Shown here: positions 34,264 through 42,723 of the stretch, piece by piece | How the letters are laid out: every line of letters begins with the position of its first letter | Numbering within the stretch: the first letter of the stretch is position 1 | Assembly (NCBI RefSeq): GCF_013377015.1 | Contig: NZ_JACABA010000001.1 | Location: 81,544 to 145,543 of the forward strand | DNA length: 64,000 nt | Direction of reading: 5' to 3' | From: Rhodopseudomonas sp. | GTDB taxonomy: Bacteria; Pseudomonadota; Alphaproteobacteria; Rhizobiales; Xanthobacteraceae | Notes under the pieces: generated by a model | The model's database searches: none | Told to the model about the DNA's origin: nothing | What the model saw: only the letters and a program-made list of their open reading frames with translations | Translations under genes and position numbers: made by a program

Positions 34264-35157
34264 ATGCAGGCTCTCTTCATCGGACAGACCTATATCGACG
34301 TCACCTTCATCACCGACCACATGCCGACCGGCGACGAAAAGCACGTGGCGTCCGATTACGCGGTGTCGTTCGGCGGCAACGCCGTCACCGCGGCGTTTTG
34401 CTGCGCCAAGCTCGGGATCGTGCCCGACTTGATTGCCACCGTCGCCAATGACTGGCTGGGGCGGATGTTTCAGGACATGAGCGCGAAATACGGAATCGAG
34501 ATCCATCCGCGCAAGGTCAATTCTTCCTCGCTGTCCTTCATTATGCCGAAGGACGGCAAGCGCGCGATCGTGCGCTGCCGCGACGACGAGCATATCCATC
34601 CGTTTCCGCTGCTCAACCTCGGCCAATGCCGGGCACTGCATGTTGACGGCCACCAGCCTGACGCCGCGATCCATTACGCCAAACTGTGCCGCGAGGACGG
34701 CATCCTGACCTCGCTGGACGGCGGCGGGCTGCGCACCAACACCCACGAGCTCTTGGAATTCATCGACGTCGCCATCGTCGCCGAGCGGCTCTGCGAGCAG
34801 ATGGATCTGACGCCGGAGAAGATGCTCGACTATCTCAAGAGCCGCGGCTGCCGGGTTGGCGGCGTGACGCAGGGCGAGCGCGGCCTGCTGTGGTACGACG
34901 AAGCCGGGACGGTCCGGACGCTGCCGGCGCTGCCAATCCCGCGCGCGCGCGTACTCGACACCAATGGCGCCGGCGACGTGTTCCACGGCGCCTACGTCTA
35001 TTCCTATCTCGCCATCCCGGAGAAAAGCTGGGCCGAGCATTTCGAATTCGCCCGCGCCGCCTCGACCTACAAGATCCAGCGGCTCGGCAACGAGGCCGGC
35101 CTGCCGACGCTGGCCGATATCGAGGCGGTGAAGCAGGAGTTCGCGGCCAACGTTTGA
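34264..35157 (+). CDS. PfkB-family carbohydrate/nucleoside kinase
   Basis: A 297-residue ribokinase-like kinase. The N-terminal GGNAVTAAFCCAKLG (37-51) matches PfkB signature 1, and LDTNGAGDVFHGAY is signature 2 with the catalytic base Asp238. VNSSSLSFIMPKDGKRAIV resembles sugar kinases that make a lid over the substrate. It diverges from the dehydrogenase-kinase-enolase operon across a 163-base gap, so the two may share regulation. The substrate is not readable; sugars, inositol, tagatose-type phosphates or nucleosides are options. Confidence 0.87.
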   Translation: MQALFIGQTYIDVTFITDHMPTGDEKHVASDYAVSFGGNAVTAAFCCAKLGIVPDLIATVANDWLGRMFQDMSAKYGIEIHPRKVNSSSLSFIMPKDGKRAIVRCRDDEHIHPFPLLNLGQCRALHVDGHQPDAAIHYAKLCREDGILTSLDGGGLRTNTHELLEFIDVAIVAERLCEQMDLTPEKMLDYLKSRGCRVGGVTQGERGLLWYDEAGTVRTLPALPIPRARVLDTNGAGDVFHGAYVYSYLAIPEKSWAEHFEFARAASTYKIQRLGNEAGLPTLADIEAVKQEFAANV

Positions 35158-35178
35158 AACGCGAGGCGCCTGAGTTTT

Positions 35179-35290
35179 GCCCACCTCTTCCATAGGGAGA
35201 GGTCGACCGGCGCAGCCGGTCGGGTGAGGGGTTTCGCCCTCTCGATAGGCATTACCCCCTACCCCAACCCTCTCCCCATGGGAGAGGGAG
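35179..35290. repeat. CTCTCCC/GGGAGAGG-type intergenic repeat
   Basis: The segment has CCACCTCTTCCATAGGGAGAGG and ACCCTCTCCCCATGGGAGAGGG hairpins, with GACCGGCGCAGCCGGTC between them. This type of element is widespread in Bradyrhizobium-group genomes. It lies between the convergent PfkB and TRAP permease genes and may also serve as a bidirectional terminator. Confidence 0.7.
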
Positions 35291-35324
35291 CGCGATGCCG
35301 TCTCGGCGACGATTCGATCACGTC

Positions 35325-36605
35325 CTACTTCAGCATCCCCATCGTCCGCGGCAGCCAGAGCGTCAACTCCGGGATCAGTGTGATCGCGATCAGCGACATC
35401 AACAGCGGGATCAGCCACGGCAGGATCGCCACCGTCGTGCGTTCGATCGACAGTTTGGCGATCCGCGACAGCACGAACAGCACCATCCCCAACGGCGGAT
35501 GCAGCAGGCCGATCATCAGGTTCAGCGTCATCACCACGCCGAAATGAACCGGGTCGATCCCGACCTTCAGGATGATCGGCATCAACACCGGCACCAGTAT
35601 GCTGATCGAGGCGATCGGCTCGAGGAAGCAGCCGACCACCAGCAGCAGCACGTTGATCAGCAGCAGGATGATGTATTTGTTGTTGGTGAGATTGAGCAAC
35701 GCCTCGGCGCCGGCCTCGGTCAGCCGGGTCGTGGTCAGCACCCAGCCGAACAGCGAGGCCGCGGCGACGATCAGCAGCACGCCGGCGGTGGTCTCGATAG
35801 TGTCCATCGAGACCTTGTAGAACTGCCTCAGCGACAGCGAGCGGTACAGAAATATCCCGAGGATCATCGCCCAGGCACAGGCGGCGATCGCCGCCTCGGT
35901 CGGGGTGAACCAGCCGAAGGTCATGCCGCCGATGATGATCGCGGGCGTCAGCAGTGCCGGCAGCGCGGCGACGAAGCTGCGCCCCAGCGTCGCCCAGCGA
36001 AACGCCTGGTCGCGGCCCATGCCGTAGCGCCGGGCGCAATAGCTGACATAGATCATCATGAAGATCGTCATCACCGCGCCGGGGATGAAGCCACCGAGAA
36101 ACAGCGCGCCGATCGAGACGTTGCCCATCATGCCGTAGATCACGAACGGCAGCGACGGCGGGATGATCGGCCCCAGCGTGGCGGAGGCCGCGGTGACGCC
36201 GACGGAAAATTCGGTCGAATAGCCGTGGTCCTGCATCGCCTTGATCTCGATGGTGCCGAGGCCGGCGGCGTCGGCGATCGCGGTGCCGGACATCCCGGCG
36301 AAGATCACCGAGCCGAAGATGTTGACGTGGGCGAGCCCGCCGCGCATCCAGCCGCAGCTCGCCACCGCGAAATCATAGATCCGGTTGGTGATGCCGGCGG
36401 AATTCATCAGATTGCCGGCGAGAATGAAGAACGGCACCGCCAGCAGCGGGAAGCTGTCGAGGCCGCCGGCCATGCGATGCAGGATCACGAAGTCGGGGAT
36501 GCCGGCGATAAAGTGGGTGTAGAGCAGCGACGCCAGCCCCAGCGAAATGAACACCGGCACGCCGACGATCAGGGCGGCGACGAAGACGACGATGGCAACC
36601 GGCAT
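35325..36605 (-). CDS. dctM: TRAP transporter large permease (DctM type)
   Basis: A 426-residue membrane protein with about 12 spans, the standard TRAP large subunit. Typical parts are GGLDSFPLLAVPFFILAGNLMN near residue 50, SVIFAGMSGTAIADAAGLG, and ATLGPIIPPSLPFVIYG. It uses a sodium gradient to import organic acids delivered by the DctP-type binding protein. It lies 16 bases downstream of the small permease. Confidence 0.93.
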   Translation of the reverse strand: MPVAIVVFVAALIVGVPVFISLGLASLLYTHFIAGIPDFVILHRMAGGLDSFPLLAVPFFILAGNLMNSAGITNRIYDFAVASCGWMRGGLAHVNIFGSVIFAGMSGTAIADAAGLGTIEIKAMQDHGYSTEFSVGVTAASATLGPIIPPSLPFVIYGMMGNVSIGALFLGGFIPGAVMTIFMMIYVSYCARRYGMGRDQAFRWATLGRSFVAALPALLTPAIIIGGMTFGWFTPTEAAIAACAWAMILGIFLYRSLSLRQFYKVSMDTIETTAGVLLIVAAASLFGWVLTTTRLTEAGAEALLNLTNNKYIILLLINVLLLVVGCFLEPIASISILVPVLMPIILKVGIDPVHFGVVMTLNLMIGLLHPPLGMVLFVLSRIAKLSIERTTVAILPWLIPLLMSLIAITLIPELTLWLPRTMGMLK

Positions 36606-36621
36606 TCGCTCGACCCTACTG

Positions 36622-37191
36622 TCAGTCCGCGGGAATCTGTTCGGTGACGTCCGGCGCCCGCCGCCAGCCGTCGCGCGCGTTGTGCCATACGGTCTGGATC
36701 TGCCGCACCAGCATCATGAAACAGCCGAGCCCGACGCCGCCATAGACGATGCTCATCGGCAGTTCGATCACCGTCATGGTCTGCTGCTGCATGCGCTCGG
36801 TGATGGTCACCGAGAAATAGGCCAGCAGGCCCATGAAGCCGAGGGTGACGAAGTCGACCAGCGCCAGCAACGCCGCGCGCAGCGGACTGGGCGCCATCAG
36901 GTTCGACAGCAGTTCGACGGCGATGTGGGATTTCTTCCGGGTCACCACCGCGCCGCCGATAAAGGCCAGCCACATCAGCCCGTAGCGCGCGATCTCTTCG
37001 GTCCAGGACAGGCTGTCGTTGAGGACGTAGCGGGTGAAGAACTGCAGGAACACGATGATCGCCAGCGCCCAGAACAGCACGAAGGCGATCCAGTCCTCGG
37101 GATGATGCGAGATCACCACCTCCTCGTCCTGCGCGACGATCAGGCGGACTTCATCGGGCGGCGGCGACTTCGACTTGGCGTTGCTTATCAT
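36622..37191 (-). CDS. dctQ: TRAP transporter small permease (DctQ type)
   Basis: A 189-residue protein with four spans. FFTRYVLNDSLSWTEEIARYGLMWLAFIGG is the DctQ hallmark (xTRYVF-x-x-SLxWxEE), and RKKSHIAVELL follows. It pairs with the large permease at 35325. A palindromic repeat (37251-37365) separates it from the binding-protein gene on the same strand. Confidence 0.92.
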   Translation of the reverse strand: MISNAKSKSPPPDEVRLIVAQDEEVVISHHPEDWIAFVLFWALAIIVFLQFFTRYVLNDSLSWTEEIARYGLMWLAFIGGAVVTRKKSHIAVELLSNLMAPSPLRAALLALVDFVTLGFMGLLAYFSVTITERMQQQTMTVIELPMSIVYGGVGLGCFMMLVRQIQTVWHNARDGWRRAPDVTEQIPAD

Positions 37192-37250
37192 CGGCGCTGG
37201 CCCTCATCGGAAGTCTCGATCGAAAAGCGGCTACCAAGATCAGTCAAATT

Positions 37251-37365
37251 CGTCATTGCGAGGAGCCCTTGCGACAAAGCAATCCAGGAATTTCGTGCAC
37301 AGCGCCCCTGGATTGCTTCGCACAACGGGCGGCGCTGCGCGCCGACCCGTTGGCTCGCAATGACG
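37251..37365. repeat. CGTCATTGCGAG-type intergenic palindrome, copy 3
   Basis: It starts CGTCATTGCGAGGAGC, has AAGCAATCCAGG facing CCTGGATTGCTTC, and ends GCTCGCAATGACG. It sits between dctP and dctQ, where a hairpin could end or attenuate the transcript so that binding protein is made in excess. Confidence 0.85.
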
Positions 37366-37379
37366 GACTTGACTGCTCG

Positions 37380-38363
37380 TTACTTCATCGCCTGCAGCGC
37401 GTCATATTGTGCCTGGGTCCAGCCGGCGCCGGCCGAGGCGTCATTGTGCAGCGGGATCGCGGCCTTGCGGAACGCCTCGCGGTCGGGCTCGACGACGGTC
37501 TTGCCGAGCTTCTTGAACTCGGCCGCCAGCACCTGCTCGGAGGCGCGGATCTTGTCGGTGGCCTTGGCGGCGGCTTCCTTCAGCACCTCCTGGAAGATCT
37601 TCTGCTCGTCGGGCGTGAGCTTCGACCAGACTTGGCTGCCGACGATCGTTACCAGCGATTCGGTGATGTGGCCGGTCAGGATGATGTGGCTCTGCACCTC
37701 GTAGAACTTCTTCGCCATGATGGTCGGCAGCGGATTTTCTTGGCCGTCGACGGTGCCCTGCTGCAAGGCCAGATACACTTCGGCGAAGGCGATCGGGGTG
37801 GCGTTGGCGCCGACCGATTTGGTGAACATCAGAAACAGCGGCGCCGGCGGCACCCGCAGCTTCATGCCTTTCATGTCTTCGGGCTTGGTGATCAGTTTGT
37901 TGGCGGTGACGTGGCGTTGGCCGTAGTAGGTCAGCGCCGCGACCTTGTGCTTGGTCTTGTCGTCATAGCCCTTGGCGATCTCGGCAAACAGCGAGCTGTC
38001 GCGATAGGCCTTCCAGTGATCGAAATCGCGCAGGATGAACGGCGCGCCGGTGATTGCGATCGGCTTGTAGATCGAGCCGGCGAAATTCACGCCCGTATAG
38101 ATGATGTCGACGGTGCCGAGGCCGAGACCCTCGTTGATCTGGTTCTCGTTGCCGAGCTGCGAGGCCGGGAAGACCTGGATCTCGTATTTGCCGTTGGTGC
38201 GCTTCTTGATTTCGTCGGCGGCCCACAGCGCCTCGGTGTGATACGGCTCGGCGATCTCGTAGACGTGCGCCCATTTCAGCTTGGTCTGCGCCGATGCCGG
38301 CGCCGACATCGCCGCGAAAATGATTGCCGCGGCCACAGCAAAGCGACTTGTCCAGCTGGACAT
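37380..38363 (-). CDS. dctP: TRAP transporter substrate-binding protein (DctP type)
   Basis: A 327-residue periplasmic protein. The ATG at 38363 has GGGGAGG six bases before it and gives a signal peptide ending SAPASAQ. The mature part has KLKWAHVYEIAEPYHTEALW and, at about residues 165-185, MKGMKLRVPPAPLFL, the conserved DctP motif with the ligand arginine (KLRV). A later segment, FAEVYLALQQGTVDGQENPL, is also diagnostic. The ligand is probably a carboxylate. It completes a DctPQM system next to the PfkB kinase. Confidence 0.93.
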   Translation of the reverse strand: MSSWTSRFAVAAAIIFAAMSAPASAQTKLKWAHVYEIAEPYHTEALWAADEIKKRTNGKYEIQVFPASQLGNENQINEGLGLGTVDIIYTGVNFAGSIYKPIAITGAPFILRDFDHWKAYRDSSLFAEIAKGYDDKTKHKVAALTYYGQRHVTANKLITKPEDMKGMKLRVPPAPLFLMFTKSVGANATPIAFAEVYLALQQGTVDGQENPLPTIMAKKFYEVQSHIILTGHITESLVTIVGSQVWSKLTPDEQKIFQEVLKEAAAKATDKIRASEQVLAAEFKKLGKTVVEPDREAFRKAAIPLHNDASAGAGWTQAQYDALQAMK

Positions 38364-38468
38364 GATCATCCTCCCCGCATTTCAGTCGAGACCTCGTTGA
38401 CGGGTCTTCGGTCGACAGGCTCGCTTATTAGGCGGGGGGATGCAAGTGGGCGCTGGCGCGAACGGGTA

Positions 38469-39698
38469 CTACGCCATCGCCTTTTTCAGATCGAACGCCG
38501 GATCGGCGGCCTGCTCGGGGGTGATCGAGCGGTTGGCCGGCAGCATCTTACGGCCGAATACGTGGTCTGCGGCCCGGTTGACGGATTCGATCCCGATCAG
38601 CTTGCCGGCCTTGTAGCAGAACGCCGAAAACGAGCGCTCCGCGACGTCGCCTCGCACCACGACCTGGTCGAAGCCTGCGGTCAGGCCCGCAATCTGCAGC
38701 TTGTCGTCGCCCTGGTCGCTCCAGAACCACGGATAGCCGTCATATTTCTTCGCTTCGCCGGTGAGCCTGGCCGCGACGCAACGCGCTTGGTCGGTGGCGT
38801 TCTGCACCGATTCCAGCCGCATCTTCTCGCCGAACCGCTCGCTCTGGAACAGCGAACAATCGCCGATCGCCGAAATATTCGGATCGGCGGTCAACAGCTG
38901 CTCATCGACGATGACGCCGGAGGCGACGGGCAGGTCGGCCGCCTTGGCCAGTTCGACATTCGGAATCACGCCAACGCCGACCACCACCAGATCCGCCGGA
39001 ATCACCCGGCCGTCGCTCAGGCTGACGCCGGTGACGCGACCGCCCTCGCCTTTGATCTCGTTCGCCTGCACGCCGTAGTGAATGCGGATACCCGCGGCGG
39101 TGTGGCGGTCGTGAAAATAGGCAGAAATTTCCGGCGTCACCGCGCGCGACATCACCCGCGGCGCCAGTTCGACGACGTCGACCTCGAGCCCTTTGGCCCT
39201 GGCGGTCGCGGCAAATTCCAGTCCGATGAAGCCAGCGCCGACCACCACGGCGTGCTTGCGCTGCGCCATTCGCAGCCGCACCTGCTCGCTCTCGTCCATC
39301 GTGCGCAGATACAGCACATCCGCCAGCGTCGCGTTCGGCACGTCGAGCATCCGGTTGCGGGCGCCGGTGGCGAGCACCAGATGGCCGTAGTGCAACGCCG
39401 CGCCGGAATGCAGAAACAGCGTGTTGGCGTTGCGATCGATCGAGGCCGCGCGATCCGGGATCAGTTCGATGTTCTGCTCGGTGAAGAATTTCTGCGGCCG
39501 GAACATCAGCGAATCCGGTGCGCCCTCGCCCTTCAGATAGGCCTTCGACAGCGGCGGGCGCTGATAGGGCAGATGCTTTTCGTCGTTGATCAGGCAGATG
39601 CGCCCGGCAAACTTGGCCTGGCGCAGCGATACTGCGACTTGAAAGCCGGCGTGTCCGGCTCCCACGATCAAGACCGGTCCTGTCATCATCATGCTCAT
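38469..39698 (-). CDS. NADH:ferredoxin reductase, palustrisredoxin reductase-like
   Basis: A 409-residue class I flavoprotein reductase. The FAD motif is VLIVGAGHAGFQVAVSLRQA, the NADH motif VVVGAGFIGLEFAATARAKG, and ISAIGDCSLF is the second FAD contact. The sequence matches, from memory, palustrisredoxin reductase (PuR) of R. palustris along nearly all its length, including HLPYQRPPLSKAYLK and GYPWFWSDQGDDKLQIAG. PuR passes NADH electrons to a [2Fe-2S] ferredoxin serving class I P450s. The start is uncertain: several Met codons cluster at 39698-39686 and none has a good ribosome site. No P450 or ferredoxin gene adjoins it, but a class I P450 lies at 27905. Confidence 0.9.
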   Translation of the reverse strand: MSMMMTGPVLIVGAGHAGFQVAVSLRQAKFAGRICLINDEKHLPYQRPPLSKAYLKGEGAPDSLMFRPQKFFTEQNIELIPDRAASIDRNANTLFLHSGAALHYGHLVLATGARNRMLDVPNATLADVLYLRTMDESEQVRLRMAQRKHAVVVGAGFIGLEFAATARAKGLEVDVVELAPRVMSRAVTPEISAYFHDRHTAAGIRIHYGVQANEIKGEGGRVTGVSLSDGRVIPADLVVVGVGVIPNVELAKAADLPVASGVIVDEQLLTADPNISAIGDCSLFQSERFGEKMRLESVQNATDQARCVAARLTGEAKKYDGYPWFWSDQGDDKLQIAGLTAGFDQVVVRGDVAERSFSAFCYKAGKLIGIESVNRAADHVFGRKMLPANRSITPEQAADPAFDLKKAMA

Positions 39699-39832
39699 GT
39701 TGTTGGCGCGGCGGAAAACGCGCGTGTCGCGCGATGGAAAGCGGCCAGCCTGTAGCACAAACCGGGCCGCGTTTGTCAGCTTCTTGCGACCGCGCTTAGA
39801 CTAAAGGACCCCCTCGCCGCGACCATCGCCGC

Positions 39833-41329
39833 TCAGCGCGGCGGCGGCGAGCGATCCAGCACTGCTGCGGTCGCACCTTCAAGCGTGTCGAGTTCGACGG
39901 AGTCGACCACCAGCGGGCCGCGCATCCTCGTGACCACGCCGACGTTTTCGATTCTGGCGAATTTTGCCAGCAGGTCCTGCCGCGCCGGTGCATTGTCGGC
40001 TCCGACCAACAGCAGCTTGCCGGAGAGCTGCGCGGGATCCGGTTCCGGCACGTTGATCCAGCGGTAGCGTTCGGTGCGCTGCGCCACGCAAGTTTCCTTG
40101 GGCAGATAGAAGGCGAGCCACCCGACGGTGCCGTAGTCGTCGGCCAGCACGCAAGTCGCGCCGACCCGTCGCCGCGTCGTCTCGATCTCGCCCGCCATCC
40201 GGGCGACGCCGACGCCGACGCTGCGCGCGCTGGCGTCCCGCATGTATCCAGTCAGCAAGCCGGTGTTGGCCTGCACCGCCATCATCATGAATATCAGCAC
40301 GCCGGTCGGCAGCGCCCAGCGCCGACAAGAATCGACGAAGCGCTGCTGGCGCGGCGGCCAATGCACAACGGTCGCGGCGACCGCGGCGGCGACCGCGGCG
40401 GCCGGATAGATCGGGCTCAGCCAGTTCGCCTCGACCCGGCTGTGGGTCGCGTGCCAGACGAAATACACCACGATGGTCCAGACCATCGCATTGATCAGAA
40501 CGCGCGCCGCCGAAGTCCCGGCATTACGGCGGAGCAAGGCATAGAGCCCCATCGCGCCGAGAATGAACACCAGCGGCGTCGCCAGAATGAACTGGGTCGG
40601 CAGCAGCTCGGCGATATATCCGGGCCTGAACGCATTGATGCGAGCCCGGCCGAATTGCTTGATGAACGACATCCACTGGTGATCCGCGTTCCACAGAATC
40701 ACCGGGGCGAACATCGCCAACGAAATCAGCCCGCCGAGATAGGGCCATGGCGACAGCAGCCAACGCCGTAAACTCGGCACCCAGAGCAGCCAGATCAGGA
40801 TCGCCGGCCCGAAAAACAGCGCGGTGTATTTCGATAGCAGCGCGGCGCCGACCGCGACACCGACGGCAAGCCACCAGATCCCGCGCCCACTCGCCAGCAC
40901 CTGCGCCAGGCCGTACAGCACGAAGCTCGACGCCACGATCAGCGGCGCGTCCGGCGTGACGATCACGGTGCCGGCGGCGACCATCATGGTGGCGTTGAGC
41001 AGGATCGCGGCGCTCGCCGCCACCCTCTGGCCGCCGAACAGCAGCTCGGCGGCGCGCCAGGTCGCCCAGCTCATCGGCAGCGCCAGCAGTACCGAGACCA
41101 GTCTGACGCCGAATTCAGTATCGCCAGCGATCATGGTGCCGAGCCGGATCACCACGGCGACCATCGGCGGGTGATCGTAGTAACCGCCGGCGAGGTGCTT
41201 CGACCAGGTCCAGTAATAGGCTTCGTCGAATGTCAGCGGCGTCAATGCCGCCGCGCACAGCCGCAGCGCCACCAATCCGACGACGATCAGGATCGTGCCG
41301 CGCACCAGCCGCCGCTCCATCAGGTCCAT
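39833..41329 (-). CDS. GT39/ArnT-like membrane glycosyltransferase
   Basis: A 498-residue polytopic enzyme using polyprenyl-phosphate sugars. The first periplasmic loop has LTFDEAYYWTWSKHLAGGYYDHPP, with the catalytic acidic pair (DE) near residue 35, the hallmark of the PMT/ArnT/GT39 group. It is followed by some ten hydrophobic spans and a C-terminal periplasmic domain. It probably moves a sugar from undecaprenyl phosphate to lipid A, a lipid or a protein. It follows the GT2-GtrA gene by 7 bases, which can make the polyprenyl-phosphate-sugar donor, so the pair is a donor-synthesis and transfer module. Confidence 0.85.
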   Translation of the reverse strand: MDLMERRLVRGTILIVVGLVALRLCAAALTPLTFDEAYYWTWSKHLAGGYYDHPPMVAVVIRLGTMIAGDTEFGVRLVSVLLALPMSWATWRAAELLFGGQRVAASAAILLNATMMVAAGTVIVTPDAPLIVASSFVLYGLAQVLASGRGIWWLAVGVAVGAALLSKYTALFFGPAILIWLLWVPSLRRWLLSPWPYLGGLISLAMFAPVILWNADHQWMSFIKQFGRARINAFRPGYIAELLPTQFILATPLVFILGAMGLYALLRRNAGTSAARVLINAMVWTIVVYFVWHATHSRVEANWLSPIYPAAAVAAAVAATVVHWPPRQQRFVDSCRRWALPTGVLIFMMMAVQANTGLLTGYMRDASARSVGVGVARMAGEIETTRRRVGATCVLADDYGTVGWLAFYLPKETCVAQRTERYRWINVPEPDPAQLSGKLLLVGADNAPARQDLLAKFARIENVGVVTRMRGPLVVDSVELDTLEGATAAVLDRSPPPR

Positions 41330-41336
41330 CGCGATG

Positions 41337-42467
41337 CTATCGCTTGCGCCAGACGAACAGCCCCGACATCGCGTAGTTCCAGACCACGCCCATCAGTGCA
41401 CCCGCCGCGCCCGCGAGCCACCAGATCGGCTCCTGATTGTAGACCGAGAAAGCAACACCGACATTGGCGACCAGGCCGACGCTGCACACCAGATAGAACA
41501 GCAACAGCCCGCGCAGAATGCCGAGGCCCCGCAGCCGCTGGTCGCGATAGGTCAGGAAATTGTTCAGCACGAAGTTGCTGGTCATGGCGAGGATCGCGCC
41601 GCAGGCCTGCGATTCCGGGAACGGCAATCCCACGATCTTGAGGGCGATGAACAACGCCAGAAAATGCACCACCACGCCGATCGAGCCGACGGTAGCGAAC
41701 AGCAGGAAGCGCAGCGAGACAATGTCGTTGGTGAATTTCGCCAGCAGCAGGCCGAGGAAATCCAACGCCACCATGGAGTCGAGCTTGCTCTCGCCGTGCA
41801 GCCGCGCCCCGAAGGTGAACGGAACCTCCACGATCCGCAGAGTGCCGCGCGCAGTCGCCACGATATCAAGCAGGATTTTGAAGCCCTGGGTGGAGAGCTG
41901 CGGCGCCAGCTGCTCGAACCGGTCGCGCCGGATCATGAAGAACCCGCTCATCGGATCGGCGATCTCGACCCGCAGCACCCGCTTGGCCAACGCGGTCGCC
42001 AGCGCGCTGACGCCGGCGCGCTGCTTGTTGAAGCTGTCGGCGCTGCCGCCTTCGATGTAACGGCTGCCGACCACGAGTTCGGCGGCCCCGCTTTGCAACA
42101 GGCCCAGCATCTTGGCCAGCTGGGTTTCGTCGTGCTGCAGATCGGCGTCCATCACCGCCACATAGGGCGCGCTGGAGGCGAGAATGCCCTCGATGCAGGC
42201 GCCGGACAGGCCGCGCCGGCCGATCCGCCGCAAGCCCCGCCCGCGCGGGTCGCGCTGCCCCAGCTCGCGCACCAAATCGGCCGTTCCGTCGGGCGAATTG
42301 TCGTCAACGAAGATGACTTCCCACGCCACCCCGGCCAGCGCGGCATCCAGCTTGCGGAACAGCTCCAGCACGTTGTCGCGCTCGTTGAAGGTGGGAACGA
42401 TGACCGACAGCAGCGGGCAGCTCGCCAGCGCTTGTGTTCCGGTGTCCGGTCTGATGGCTTGATTCAT
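41337..42467 (-). CDS. Polyprenyl-phosphate sugar synthase fused to a GtrA-like membrane domain
   Basis: A 376-residue two-domain protein. Residues about 18-240 form a GT2 fold of dolichol-phosphate mannosyltransferase type: LSVIVPTFNERDNV, FVDDNSPDGT, DADLQHDE and GSRYIEGG. The remainder (from about 250) is a GtrA-like module of four membrane spans, opening RFLLFATVGSIGVVVHFLAL. The first domain transfers a sugar to undecaprenyl phosphate; GtrA domains may flip the product. The ATG at 42467 was chosen because the upstream extension lacks family similarity. It is coupled to the GT39 gene. Confidence 0.87.
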   Translation of the reverse strand: MNQAIRPDTGTQALASCPLLSVIVPTFNERDNVLELFRKLDAALAGVAWEVIFVDDNSPDGTADLVRELGQRDPRGRGLRRIGRRGLSGACIEGILASSAPYVAVMDADLQHDETQLAKMLGLLQSGAAELVVGSRYIEGGSADSFNKQRAGVSALATALAKRVLRVEIADPMSGFFMIRRDRFEQLAPQLSTQGFKILLDIVATARGTLRIVEVPFTFGARLHGESKLDSMVALDFLGLLLAKFTNDIVSLRFLLFATVGSIGVVVHFLALFIALKIVGLPFPESQACGAILAMTSNFVLNNFLTYRDQRLRGLGILRGLLLFYLVCSVGLVANVGVAFSVYNQEPIWWLAGAAGALMGVVWNYAMSGLFVWRKR

Positions 42468-42723
42468 GGCGCCAGCGTATAGCCACGGCATCACGCGATG
42501 CCAAGGCGTAGGCCGAACCAAACTAGCTTGGAACCTGGAAAACCGGGAAAACGGGTGGAAAAGCACCCCAGAAATGCCAACGACCACGAACAACAGGTGC
42601 GCGTACATCCGGCGCTGCCAAGCTATTCAGTGGTCGTCCCAGCGCCGGTGCTATGAAGCATCAACGTCGCCGTTGAATGCAAGATAGGGACGACCCGTCG
42701 GTTCCGCAAGGGGGAAGCTGCAA

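Noticed and set aside
35295..36647. A 450-codon plus-strand frame opposite the TRAP permease
   Set aside because: It is rich in His, Arg and Asp, with no motif, and mirrors a certain transporter gene.
37269..39755. An 828-codon open frame on the plus strand
   Set aside because: It lies opposite dctP and the ferredoxin reductase, which have clear motifs. Long antisense frames arise here from GC-rich codon use, and its sequence has no recognisable domain.
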